From the NCBI GenBank assembly GCA_012184525.1, contig WOFQ01000042.1, positions 1 through 64,000 of the forward strand: a DNA stretch of 64,000 nt. Reading direction: 5' to 3'. This DNA is from Xenoacremonium recifei. Taxonomy: Eukaryota; Ascomycota; Sordariomycetes; Hypocreales; Nectriaceae. A program made the translations under genes and the position numbers. This document shows positions 44,801 through 56,176 of the stretch, in pieces. The number at the start of each line of letters is the position of its first letter. Within the stretch, counting starts at the first letter, position 1. The notes below the pieces were generated by a model, which saw nothing but the letters and a program-made list of their open reading frames with translations, had not been told where the DNA came from and did no database searches.

Positions 44801-46749
44801 CTCATGATCTCATCGCTCAGGGCATCACTCTCCTTAACAGGCGATGACGTGACCGTGCTGATAGTTGGCTCTCGCTGCATGAGATGAGGGCCCAAGTCGG
44901 CTGGAGACTGGTCGGGACGTCGCGGCTGCAGTGGCTCAGTTGGCGTGATATCTGGCACAGGACCCTGAGACGAGTTGCTGACGCCAGATACAGGCACTGG
45001 ACTCTCCTGTGTCGCCTCGGCCCCATCCAACTGGGAGATGCCACCCTTCGTACCCGGGCTCGGCGTTCGCAAAGGAGGCACTGATCGTGGGTCTGCCGTA
45101 GGAAAGAGAGCAGGCTTGTTGGCCATCATGTTGGGGCTGGGTCGAGCAGATGTATTCGCTTTCAGGTCGTCGCGTTCGGAGACGGGAGACACGCCTCGCT
45201 GGGACTCGCTAGCTAGGGAAAGTGGCTTCGGGCTCATCGGGTCTTTGGCGTCGCTGTGTGATGCAGATGATACAGCCTGTGACTCCGTGGGTCCAGGTGC
45301 ATCGTCCACTGATGGAATCTGGCTCTCTGGCGCTGGAGGAGCGGTGGTAGGAATGCTTTGTGGTGTTGAGGAAGTGGAACGATCAACGAGGCCCAGTGTA
45401 GATGTAGGGTTGGGAACAGGAGCCGCCGGTTCTTCCTCCTTGATTGGAGCAGGCGCTGGTTCCTTCCCAATCTGCGATTCTGGGAGGGGGGTCGTGTCTG
45501 TGAATAACTTGGTTGAACTCGAGAAGATGTCGGGCCCAAACACCGACATTCGAGCGACATCGGGCAGCTGAGGGCTGACAGACAGACGCTTGCGATCAAT
45601 CTCGGTGGCGTCTGAGATGACCAGGTCGGCGGGTGGTTGTTTGGTGGTTGCCGCGTTGTTTCCTGAAGAAGACCCGAAGAATCCATCCATCCCGTACTCG
45701 CTCTTTCGCTCAGCAATCCTGTCGAGCGTTGGCTGCATGCGGGGGCCGTTTCCTGACGAATCAACCTTGCCCAGTTGCTCTAGCCGGGGCTCAGCTGGCG
45801 AGGCGGAGCGATCCGCCGAGTTGATCGACAAATTGTCAGCACTCGGTCGAGGCGAGCTGGTCGAGTGGCGGCTGGCGCTATCGTCCTCCATGTGTCTGTA
45901 TATCTCGGGCGGTCGAACCAGCGGTGACCCTCGATCGGGCGTTGAGCGACCGCCAGTTGCTGGCGACCCTGTCCGCGGCCCAGCCAGAGAGTGGCCGGAC
46001 TTGGTGGACGATGCAGCACTGGCAAGCTGGCCCGCCGGGAAGCCTTCCGGGGCGTTCTGCGGGCCGATGCTGCTCTTTCGAGGGGGGAATCTGCCGGGCA
46101 CCGCCGCTGGAGGAGCTTGAACGGCGGCGGCAACGGCAGCAGGGGACGTATTTCTCGCATCGGCGGGGGGGATGACGCCCCGGGGCGGGACTTGGGCTCC
46201 GGCAGCCGCGGATGGTGTTGAGGATGACGGCTGAGCTGCGGGTGGCGCTGACGGGACGCTCTGAATGGGCGTGCCGGTCGATGCTGGCGCATGCGAGGCC
46301 TGCGAGGCTGGGCCAGCTCCTTGGCCGGAGGACTGCTCGGTCTGAATGCGCAGCGAGGGAGGCCCGCTGGCGCTGCGTGAAGCCGCAGACGCTGCAGCGG
46401 CGGCCACCCTGGGAGAAGGCTTCGTCTCGGATGGCAGTCGTTGACCGACAGGACGGAGGCCGGTCGTCACTCGCGGAACCGGCATCGGTGGTGGTGCTTC
46501 GGGCTCGTCATCTTCGAATTCGTCGGCGCCCCAGTCGTCACCGTCGTAGTTCTGGACCTTGGCCTCGACCCATTTCCTCGTCTTCTGGCGGTTGACGTTC
46601 ACTTGGTAGGTAGCGCTGGTGGGTGTATCGGGAGTCCTAGAAGGATAGGCTCATTAGCATTCCATGGGGCGGGGGATGGGGGCGGCACATGGGCGATCTT
46701 ACAGTGATGACTGCGCACGCGCAAAGGGATTATTGTAGGTCCCGTCCAT
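37847..46749 (-). CDS. Very large disordered Q/P/S-rich fungal protein
   Basis: Proposed minus-strand exons are 46749-46703, 46636-43570 and 43243-37847, giving about 2,836 aa. The first junction gives MDGTYNNPFARAQSSL followed by TPDTPTSATYQVNVNRQ and then KTRKWVEAKVQNYDGDDWG, a conserved ordered patch. A second block, KEFMHSAGKMGKGLLSKG followed by RSKLRGTGEK, joins through the 326-nt intron to GEPIPPPVQPKQKAERRTSW in the same phase. Everything else is low-complexity: proline/serine-rich, then polyglutamine runs (about 41767-41830, 39725-39760 and 39965-39985), and a conserved-looking end SATSYPGQEWNPYGMADYSE. No catalytic domain is visible. I do not know its function. The polyQ, the many SPR/SP sites and the tryptophan patch suggest a scaffold or condensate-forming protein. 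The two long frames could be annotated wrongly as separate genes. Confidence 0.8.
41767..41830 (-). repeat. CAG/CAA microsatellite encoding polyglutamine
   Basis: Consecutive CAG and CAA codons on the minus strand encode about 20 glutamines broken by two tryptophans within the giant disordered protein. Mixed CAG/CAA codons suggest selection for the amino-acid run rather than pure repeat slippage. Confidence 0.9.
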
Positions 46750-48795
46750 CGCGTCTTGCAGAGGTATCCGGTGTCACTTAAGCGGACATGGTTTCGTGCG
46801 GGACACGCGGTGAGAGGGCGGGATCCGGCTTCGGGAGACAAGCGTTGGCAATGAAGCCGGTCGAGAAGCAGATTAAGGCGGTGGCTCGAAGCGACGCTCT
46901 GGATAAAGATGGCGCGACTCTCGAGATTCGGGGGCGAACGATAAGAAGGCGGGAGAAACTAGGATACAGGATACAGGGTGCGTTGGACGACGTCGATCGA
47001 GAGCGAGCTGGCTGAAAGTGGCAGCTCGACAGCGAAGGAATGGGTACCCGGAGGAGACGCGCCTCGGGCAAAGAAGAGAGAAAGAGACAAGGCAGAAGAA
47101 GAACGAAAAGTCACGAAAATCACGTCCGCAGGCAAGGAGATTTGCGCTGGCGATGGAGAGAGGCGGAGGGAGAGGGAAGAGGAGAGGAGGAGGAGGATCG
47201 ACAGCGCAGAGGAGGAGGAGTGGAAGAGAAAGTCGCTTTAGGCACTTTTGTTGGCGATGGGATGGGATGGGATGGGATGGTGACCCAAGCACCAAAGCAG
47301 AAGCAGCCCAGCCCGAGGGAATGACGAGGCATGGCAGGGGATGAGCAGAGGCATGGCCAGCACCTAGCCATGGAAATTATCAGCGGGGACGGGTGAGGCT
47401 GGTAGCGGCACCGCAAGCCGGGGCGGTGGGGGTACCGGATCAGCTGGTCTGCGTGTTAGTGCAGACCGACATTCGTTCGTCCGCTGGCTGCCACAGAGTC
47501 CTGGGAAACGCAGTACACGTCGCGTCACACACACCGTCGGCGGCAACGCTATAGGGCGGCCGGCACGCTGTACATATGTATGTTATGTACCTATGCAACA
47601 ATTCATGCTTGAAGAGCGGCCCCTTCTCGTCGAATGACGTCTTGCCGCGGATGCGCTCGCTCGAGGTCGCCAAACAATCCCGTGAATGAACGGTGGCGCA
47701 GCAGCTGTGAATCCCTGCAGCTGCGGGATCGTCAGCCGCCAGCGAACAGGCCAAATTGCGAGCGTGTGTGTGGCCTTCCCGCGCATACATACATATTCCC
47801 CAGGCTGCAATTAATTTAATGTCGAAGCAGGAAATAATGCGGACTTGCACGCCATCACTGACGTTGACATCTTGAGCCGCCGCCGCCGAACTGGTGGCGT
47901 CTTCTAGCGACGCTGCGAGAACGATGTTAGTTAGCCACGCGCTGTTGTCAGCCACGTTCGCTTTTTTAGCGGGCTGAGGCTTGGGCTGGGCGATGGATGG
48001 GGAAAGGGGTCGGGGATTATTATGTCCTCTTTCAGTTCTCCAGCGGAGCTTTCAGGGCTGTTAGCGAGATGGGTTTGTGCGAGCGCCCTTGGATTCCCGA
48101 TCCCCTGGCCTGGCATCCAGAGCCCTACGTGGATGTTTCTCCGTGGAGGTCTCGTCATTTGTGGAACTGTTGGGGTAGTTAAAAATTAAAAATAGGTCCT
48201 TTGGTTCGCTCTGTGTAAGGCTGCAAAGCGAGGCCATTCAGAGAGGAGCATCGGCGGAGTTTGCATAGACCCGAGCAAGCGAGCTCATCTCAAAGAGAGC
48301 AAAAAAAACAAAACGTGCAGAATCCATTGGTGAGAAAATAATATGTACGATATTCAGTACTCAAAGTATAAGCCATACGGCAGTTGGGGAATTGACGTTG
48401 AGATGTTTTCACCAACACATCCATGATACTCTTCAAGACGGGATCAGGTGTTGTGGAAGCATACGACCTCAATGGGAAGTAGCCAAAGTCATTAGGGGCG
48501 TCAAAAGCATAGCCAAGTGCTATGAAAGCACAATGCAATGGAAATAAAGCCATAAGTACTCCATAGTAAATTCAAGATTCCCAATACCAAGTAAAGTCGT
48601 TAATCATAAGTTTTCAGTGTCAGTCCAGATCCAGTCCTGACAACGTCCTGTCCAATCCCAATCCCAATCTGACCTCAATCCCAAATCCAGTGTCGTTGCA
48701 AAAATGGCGAACATATGAAAAGAAGGAAAAGAGGGACAATCCTCACACGTCCAAACCCCCCAACTCCATTCTCCCCAAACTCTTCCCAATCCCTC
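46750..48795. other. Intergenic region between the giant gene and the DUF7924-like gene
   Basis: About 2 kb. The left part contains the promoter of the giant leftward gene and a purine-rich patch (47040-47240). Five GATGG units lie at 47256-47280. The right part (48180-48790) is AT-richer and should include the 3' region of the leftward gene at 48796. No domain-bearing open frame was found. Confidence 0.5.
47256..47280 (+). repeat. GATGG pentanucleotide repeat, five copies
   Basis: Five perfect GATGG units in tandem. The plus strand carries four GGG tracts separated by AT, ending in a GG, so it could form a G-quadruplex. It lies about 510 bp upstream of the start codon of the giant gene. Confidence 0.92.
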
Positions 48796-51138
48796 TCAAA
48801 ACAACCCAAGCCGAGCCAGAGCACGAGATCGCCGCTCCCGCTCCGCGAACCTAACGCGCAACCCGCTCAACTGCTTCTCTTGGAACCTGATGATCTTAGG
48901 CGTAATCGCCTTCTCCTCATCCGTGAAGCCCTGCCAGACCGGGTCTTCCGCAGCCTCGTCTGCGTGAGCCGGATCAATGCATCTCTTCATGCGCTCTAGA
49001 TCAGCAGAGATGATCTGCACCTGGAAGGCCGTGGGGAAGAAGCCTCCTCCGGATCCAAGCCTGGCAAACACCCGCGGCGGCCAGAGCATGTGAGCCGGCG
49101 CGTCGTGCTGATGGCCGTTTGTCCGAAGGTATATGTAGCCTCTGTTTTCCTGGTGCTGCCAGCGGAAGTCAGGGCTCCGAAGGCCGGTCTCGCGATCCCA
49201 CGTCGACTCCAGCATCTCGCTGGCAATCAGGGCGTTCATGCCCGTGCGCATCTTGCTCAGCCGCGGGCCCATGCCCCAGTCGATGATATTGCGAACCGTC
49301 TTGCGGAAGTCTTGGTAGCCGCCCGGCGCCGGCGCGTTGAAGTGCCAGCCCTTGACCAACGTCATGTAAAACTCGGGTTTGTTATGATACTTGGACAGTC
49401 CACCAGCCTCTGACCGTTCGCACCACGTTACGTATAGGCGCGGCTCCATGGGGCTGGCCATGCCAATCGAGAATGAGGCAGAGGTGGGAAGCTTCATATC
49501 TCTGTGCGGGTGGGGGTTCTTGTACCAGTAATGTGCGGACCATTTCTCCATGATCTCGACGTGAGCAGCAGAGGATCCGAGGCACTTGTTGGTGACAGCC
49601 CATGGCCGAAATTCGCTGTGATCCTTATCCATCACCTCAAAGGAAAGGAACGGAAAGATGGGTGCCCCGTCAGCCGTTCGATTCTCTTTGTTACGACTAG
49701 CCAACCTTTCAACGTATCTGGCGTGCTCTTGGTTGAACGCAAAGTCCCGGTTGTATCCATATACAATGTCGGGCCGGGAAAGGACGTCGTTTGCGTACCA
49801 TCGCCTGTTCGGGATGGCATGGCCTTCAAATTGCAGTCCATCAACGCGTGCCATGGGCGATGTCTCTGAGGGGTTGGGACAAGCATGATATCTGAAGTAG
49901 TTTTCCCAGTTTGGCGGCTCCCTGTTAGACTTTCTACTGAACTCTTCGATGGCCCTTTCGTCGTGTGGAGTCCTTGGAAAATCCTCCTGGTTCTCTTGGA
50001 TGGTTCTGAGGAGATGTTTGACGTCCGACGGCAACGCTCTGGGTCGAGACTCTTCAGAGGTGTAGTAGATCATGTTTTCCTCATAATCTGACGTCCATTC
50101 GTTCAGATTTTCAGGAAATGAATCAAGCCCCCCAAGAAGAGACGCATCATCATCAGAGTCGCCATGGTCGGACGGAGGCGATGATGCGAATGCAGAGTCG
50201 GTCTCTGTATCTTCATGCTCATACCATGTCTCCGATGGGTCTGGACTTGTGCTCGCCTCCCGGGCAGGGTCCTCGTAGATGATGCGTAGCGAGTCAGATT
50301 CAAGGCGGGCGCCACCATTGCTCGAGGCGCCGTCGGACGCATCGCCTTGCTCGAGGGTACTAGGAACCGCCGGGGCTTTTGGCCGAATCCTCTATTCAGG
50401 CGTCAGCGCAAGGATGAAAGAAATACACAGAGGAACCAAGAGCCATATACATACCTCGGGGGCTTCGCTTAGTCGCAGAGATTCCAGGTCCTGCATGTCC
50501 CCATGATCGTTAGCATATGGCAAGTTGAGAACAGTAAAGGTAGCATGGGAGTAGGGGTCTACATGCATCATATGCACCTCGATCTTCGTCTCCAGGAAAT
50601 TCGACCTCTGGCACCTACCGCAAGCTCATTATTAGGACTCGCCACAAACATGAAATGACATAGGGTGTGTGTAGTTGACATACCTCGTCTACGTCTTCGT
50701 CTGTATAGCCATAAAGATCGTCTTCGTCGCCAGACGGCTCTAAGCTCCGCACCTATAACAGCCTCATCGTTAGCAAGTATTACGAGGACCAAAAGGCTGT
50801 CTCTTCACATACGACTTCGTCAAGTTTGCTGTTGAGGTACCTGAACTGGTCACTCTATGTTCAGCCTCGTCAGCAACTGGTCAAGTGCGCAGAAGCACTG
50901 CAGTGGTGAGCCATCTACGTACCGTGGCCGCAGCCAGATTGGTCATGCCAGTAGGTCGAGACGCCTGCGAAATGGCAACCCGAGGCTTTTTACTTGTCGG
51001 AGAATCGTCTCCCTCAAAAGCCTGTCGCTTCATGGACGGGCTGGATGGTGCATCCGAAAGCGAGACGCGGGGCTTTGAACCCGGAGGCTCCTCGTCTCCC
51101 GAGTTGGAAGAATGGGCTGCTTCACCCAAGTCGCACAT
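48796..51138 (-). CDS. DUF7924-like fungal protein with four microexons
   Basis: Minus-strand exons are 51138-50923, 50854-50813, 50752-50684, 50607-50578, 50490-50455 and 50391-48796, giving 662 aa. The short exons are 42, 69, 30 and 36 nt and all junctions are phase 0. The third intron uses the acceptor CCAG at 50608, which gives RSNFLETKIE joined to DLESLRLSEAPE and keeps the frame. The N-terminus is basic and serine-rich (SPTSKKPRVA, a possible nuclear signal), and an acidic linker follows. The C-terminal 420 residues form a globular domain with RPDIVYGYNRDFAF, IFPFLSFEVM and VTNKCLGSSAAHVEI, resembling DUF7924, a fungal domain with a restriction-endonuclease-like look. The function is unknown. 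The family name is my recollection and should be confirmed by profile search. Confidence 0.78.
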
Positions 51139-53395
51139 GTTGCCGGGTCACGAAAGACTGTGATTGATAGCCCAGTGCGCAAAGAATTGAGAGAAGTTGT
51201 TGGGGTTTAGGTCTCAAAAAGCGGTGGATGGACCAGGGTTCTTGTAGTGCGAAGGTGGGATGAAAAGACAGTCTTGGTCAATTTGGGGGCTATGTCCTCC
51301 AGCGCAGGCTCTGCCTCAACGCCTTTGGGCTTCTTCTGCCCCTACAATCATACTAACCGCCGCAAACGAGCAACACAACTAACAATGAACAAGGGTTGCT
51401 AAACAATGGTTGGTCCTCGAGGACGGCCGAGGGCGGGTTCGTGACGCCTCACCGGTCGAGGTATCAGGTACGTGCCGACAGCCGAAAGACAAAACAGCTT
51501 CATAGGGCTCCTTCACGCAAACCTCCCCCTCTCCACGTGTTGTTAGACAACAGGTCAGGGTCGACGCGGGGTCAACGATCAGGTAGCTGGTACCGCATGC
51601 CTGGAGCCCAGTGAGCTGTCGCCCTGCAGGCCCGTCTCATTCGGGGCTGGTTCCGGCACAAACAACCACAAAGCTGCAGCATCTGGTCACTAGTCTACCT
51701 GACGGATGTCACCTCAAGTGGTGATTCTGGCTGGCAAAGACAGGCTGCGGCAAGCGAGCCCGGGTCCAGGCCGTCGAAGGAGTCGCTGTATCACGAAAAG
51801 CCGACGCCCAGTTCATCTGGTTGCGTCACGCCGCCGTAAATAACGAGCAAACTTCGCAGAATGGGAGATTCTCGACGGGACACGTAGCCGAGCGTGTCGA
51901 GAAAGAAGCAAACACTTCCATCCCGCGGTGGATCATGGCCGTCGACTCGTCTCCGTCCGTATGCAGTCTCCGGGGCACGACGCCCGTGTGAGGGGTTGGG
52001 CCCAACTGCTATCACACCGCATTTCGAAAAGCAGGCGCTGCGAGAGGCCAGCAACGGTGCGAGGCTTGCAATGGCTTCCGCTAGCGGGCGTTGGCTGGTG
52101 ATGCCTGGGCGCGGTGGCTGGCTTGCTGGCGGAGAAGAAGGAAAGCATCAGGAGGAGGGGCGGGACGGAGTGGGTCTGCACGGGAAGACCACCGGCCAAT
52201 AAGCTTATTCTGCGGGGGCTGCCTCCGTCTCTGACTGGCCAGTTTCCGGGGCTCCGGGTCTCCACCCTGATTGTCAGCATTGCGCTAAGACTTCAGCTGG
52301 ACGTCCACCGTCAAGTCCAGACTGCTGCAGTCTCACAAACTGAGCAAACAACTTCACCCAGCCTCCAGCTTCCATGCAATGCAAGCTCCGATGGCTTCTC
52401 AGTTTCTGGAAGGGCCAATCTTTGCTCGATGATGGTCCAACATCAGCGGTCCACGAGTCCTTGTTTGCCTACTAGCGGCGGAGAGTTGGTCCGTCTGACA
52501 CCGCAGACTCGACTTCTCCGAAAGAGAGCCTCAGCACGGATAGCTCTATCAGAAAAGACCTCTCCTTTCGGTGCCGTACAGGCAGCTTGGCGCAAGAATC
52601 TGCTTCCCAACGGGATTCCTTTTGGGTCATGTCGAGAGGTCGACGTCACCACACTCCCGCTCCGAAGACGCCTTGCTGCAAGCTAAGGCTCACCGAGGAG
52701 GGGTCAAGCAAGCAGCAAATATGTCGATCGAGGCCAGCCGTGGCGTCGAGTCGAAACCATCGAGGTTTATGAGTGCCAACACTCACGGGCTAGGAACTTC
52801 TCCTCCCGTCAGCGACCCAATATTGCATCCGTTTATGGCGTAATGGTCGAGTCTTCAGCCAGCCTCGTGCACGAGAGAAAGCTCTCCGTAGCGTAGGATC
52901 AATCAACAGTGGAGTTGAGACTCGCCAGCGCAGATGCCGAAGCCTAGCGTTGCAACCCCGCAAGAGATCTCGACCAAGATACTCCGTAGTGATCCGATCA
53001 AACAATGCGGCAGTCTCAGATAGGAAAGTCGGTCATTTTGTTTCGGGCGCCAGCAAACACGACCGTCAGGTTGTATTGAGCCTCAATCCAGGGGGCAGAC
53101 TGTCAGGGTTTCCGCCATCGCCAGTATTTTTCCCTGAGACCCAACTTGATGAGCATCCTCAGTTTCTCTCTCAAGCCCAGGGAGTGTTGTGCGTGTGATG
53201 GCACTCCAGTGAAGGCCTTCCTAGGACATAGGCTGCTATACTTGCTGCTCCCTAGTGACTTGAGTTGCACTGCGTCAACAATCTTCCCCAGCTCAAAAGA
53301 TCACGTATTCATACTGTCAATTGTTTCAGACTAACGTGCAAAGAACACCAGTCCCCTTCGATCGTCCATGCAGTTCTCAATGGGTATCAATTTCA
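51139..53395. other. Long intergenic stretch without a recognised gene
   Basis: About 2.25 kb. It includes the promoter of the DUF7924-like gene on the left and the 3' region of WBP11 on the right. The longest open frame (52114-52686, plus) has no domain, no hydrophobic pattern and no splice context, so I treat it as chance. Confidence 0.55.
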
Positions 53396-54257
53396 TCATG
53401 CCTCCTCATCTTCCACCTCCTCCATCGTGACATGCCGCGATCCACCTGATGCGGCCTCACGCGACTCACCACCGCCCCCTGTCTTCAGATATCCTTCCTT
53501 CTCCAACCGATCAGCCTCCTCTGGCTCCATCAGTCCACCTTGGCCTTGTCCCTTGTTCATCTTCATCTTCACCGCAGTCGGGACAAACGCCGAAACGGCC
53601 TCTTTCCTCAAGTCTCTGATGACTGGTTTGGCTTCGTAGACCGTCTTGGATTCCACGACAGGTACTTCCTTCTTCGGTACCTCGCCCTCCTCCTCTCTCC
53701 TCGCCGCGTTCTCGGCGTTCCTCTTCGCTCTTCGTTTCGCGTACCATTTATCCATTACATCCTTCGGAATCGGCGGCGGCGTATCTCTTGGCATGGGGAT
53801 TCTTCTGACATCTTCGGGCACGTTCTCGTCGCTACTCGACGCGTCCGCCGAGCCTCTCCTCCGCTTTCCTAGCACGCCCTGTCCAGAATCATCTCTGTTC
53901 CACCCACGACTGAAAGACGGAGCCTTGTCGCCAAGGGTGTCCCTCGCCTTCTTCACTGCTCGCAGCTCCTTCTCCAACCCATCAAGCATCTGCTCCTCAT
54001 GTCGCGTAAGCTTGCCACCACTCGTAGGAATGGCCTTCAGGTCGTCGATTTGCTTTTGTATCCGTTCGGGGTTCTTGCGCGCGAGCTTCTCGTTTCGACG
54101 ATCTTGTTGTTCGGATTTGCCTGGTGAATCGAACAGGTCAGCTTGCCAGTCTTGCGCGAAGATGCGAACTTCGTTGTTCAGTACCCTTCTTTATGGCCTT
54201 GGCCTTTTCAGCCTTGCGCTGAGCTTGCACCGGGTTGTAGTTGCGTTCCTTGGGCAT
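53396..54257 (-). CDS. WBP11: WW domain-binding protein 11 (WBP11) homologue, splicing-associated
   Basis: Minus-strand exons are 54257-54185 and 54120-53396 with a 64-nt intron, giving 265 aa. The start MPKERNYNPVQAQRKAEKAK and the spliced continuation KKGKSEQQDRRNEKLARKNP form the conserved basic WBP11 N-terminal domain. It is followed by a helix (HEEQMLDGLEKELRAVKKAR) and a short proline motif MPRDTPPPIP that could bind WW domains. The C-terminal part ends in EEVEDEEA. Animal WBP11 is a nuclear protein that binds WW proteins such as PQBP1 and is needed for pre-mRNA splicing; the fungal forms are shorter, as here. Splicing is required to keep the N-terminal domain whole. Confidence 0.9.
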
Positions 54258-56176
54258 TTTGATGCTGGCCGAGGGAGCCCTCCCAAGTTGAAGGTAGGCG
54301 AAATGCGGTCGCGAGAAGAAGGCGAATCACGCCGTTCAAGAACACAACGAAAGTCCCAAATTGCCTTCTAGTGATCAGAAGCCGTGGAAAGGGTAAGAAC
54401 TGGCCTTGCGGGGGCTGCGAAGTCGGGATGGGCTTGGTTTGAAGAAGGTTTCGTCGGACTTTCAGGCGAACCACAATCCTATGTCGTCGATGACTAAGCT
54501 GGTGACAGCATCATGGGCAGAGCACCCAGCAACCACTCTTTTCCCCCACGATTTGAAAATGATTAGAAAATCATGAGAATTATGAATGATGAGCCCTCAA
54601 AAGCGAAGAAAGCATTTCAAACATGGCTGAGTCATCTCATCGACTTCTCAATTTAGTATTAAGGTTTCATCAAATCACTCTACAGGGTAGCTAGATATCG
54701 TTGTTCAAGCAACTATGCCAGTGAGCCTTTGGAGGCATTAAACCAGCTCCTATTGTGGAAATCTCTAATTCGGCATCTTTGAGAGTTAGACTTAGAGGCT
54801 CTTCTGTGCAAGTCAACTGTTTGGTCGTTTGGGGCATTGATCTACTTCTTTGATGAATGCTTAACTGCTTTCCTACAAATATGCTACGAAGCTGTTGAAA
54901 AAAAAGTAGAACCTCAGCATCGGCATAGAACCAAGAGTTAGTTCTGCAATGGTATGTTAAAACTCGAAGTACAAAGACTGTCGAAATACCGCCATTGCAA
55001 GAATAAAATGAAGGATCTTCGGATTTGATATTTTCAAGATCCAGCTTTTTCGTGTAATACGGATGCACAAGCAGAGCCTCAACAAAAAAATTGTCAACAT
55101 CAAATAAGTTCAACAATTAAACGGACCACAAGATACAGGTATTTCTATTGCTATCGATCTAGCAAATCAAATAGGCTGACTTGCACACAACTTATCGGTC
55201 TTGAGATCGGGCTTTTCGCCAACCTCGTCGGTAGCTGAGATCCCTACAGAGTTACCAACGAAGCACCAATTCATTCAATGACTATTGTCAGGTGATTATC
55301 TATGTTATCACGACTCTGAGCAAAAATAAGAAATCGAAGTAAAACTCTGGAAAAGTAAATACCAATAAGAAGAGCCGTGGTTGCTGTTGGATTGGTATCA
55401 AAAATATTACGTCCCTCGATGACATACCCTCACAATTCTTGAGAGTAAATTTCGAGGAGCCGCCAGTGATCCTTACCCACCATTGATTGAAACGCAGATG
55501 TCATCTATTGTATGAAGTTTTGCAAACCGTTTAAAAATAAATATCTGCAAAGGCTAACATTAACTCAAACCCCCCGGTGTTCAAAGCATTCGGTCTACAA
55601 CCTCCGGACAAACTAACCCTAGTTTTAACACAAACAACCACAAAATACAGGAAGCAAACTCAACTCCTCGATAAATTAAATGAACGCTGAGATTTCTCGT
55701 TGAATGAACAAGCCAGACAAGTTCCGGAGTCAAAGCCAGCGGAGCTCGGGTACCATAAGCGTTACGTAAAAATTGGCCATTAGACGATTCCTTCGTTACC
55801 TCATAGCCGAGACTCGAATACTCTATTGCGACGACACGTGAAGACGAGACGTGGATATCGTATTGGTTATGAAATTGCGGTGTTGGATCATCGTGGCCCT
55901 CATGGCTGCCGGGGATTGGTACTGCTTTTGTCTTCAAGTCAGTTGGAGCCGCGTTCGACCTCACAAAGTTTCATCGATCTCTCAAGATTTCAAATAGAGC
56001 AAGATATCAGTAACAGACAAGTGCCAAGTGGGCGAGGAAATAATGACAAACGCAATGGCAATATTCAATATATAGCACCTGAAAGGTAGCCAGCACCTAT
56101 ACATGCCCTCGAAGTCCGAACCAAGACACCGAGAGCAAAGAATCGAACTCAACAAGAAGGGTAGCTCCAGGCCCCC
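54258..56176. other. AT-richer stretch with two ATG-less open frames
   Basis: The interval is clearly AT-richer than the flanks from about 54500 to 56100. Two minus-strand open frames, 54691-55116 and 55581-55964, lack an ATG at their left ends and have no recognised domain; they may be fragments of a decayed gene or exons of an unrecognised one. I see no transposon ends. The left edge holds the WBP11 promoter. Confidence 0.45.

Noticed and set aside
50578..50614. Alternative acceptor at 50615 for the fourth exon of the DUF7924-like gene
   Set aside because: It would give an acidic peptide (VPEVEFPGDEDR) but leaves the wrong phase for the next exon; the CCAG acceptor at 50608 restores the frame.
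52114..52686. 190-codon plus-strand open frame in the 51.1-53.4 kb gap
   Set aside because: No recognisable domain, no signal peptide, and residue composition looks random.
54691..55964. Two minus-strand open frames as one intron-containing gene
   Set aside because: Neither begins with ATG, no splice pair joins them convincingly, and no family is recognised; kept only as a note on the AT-richer stretch.
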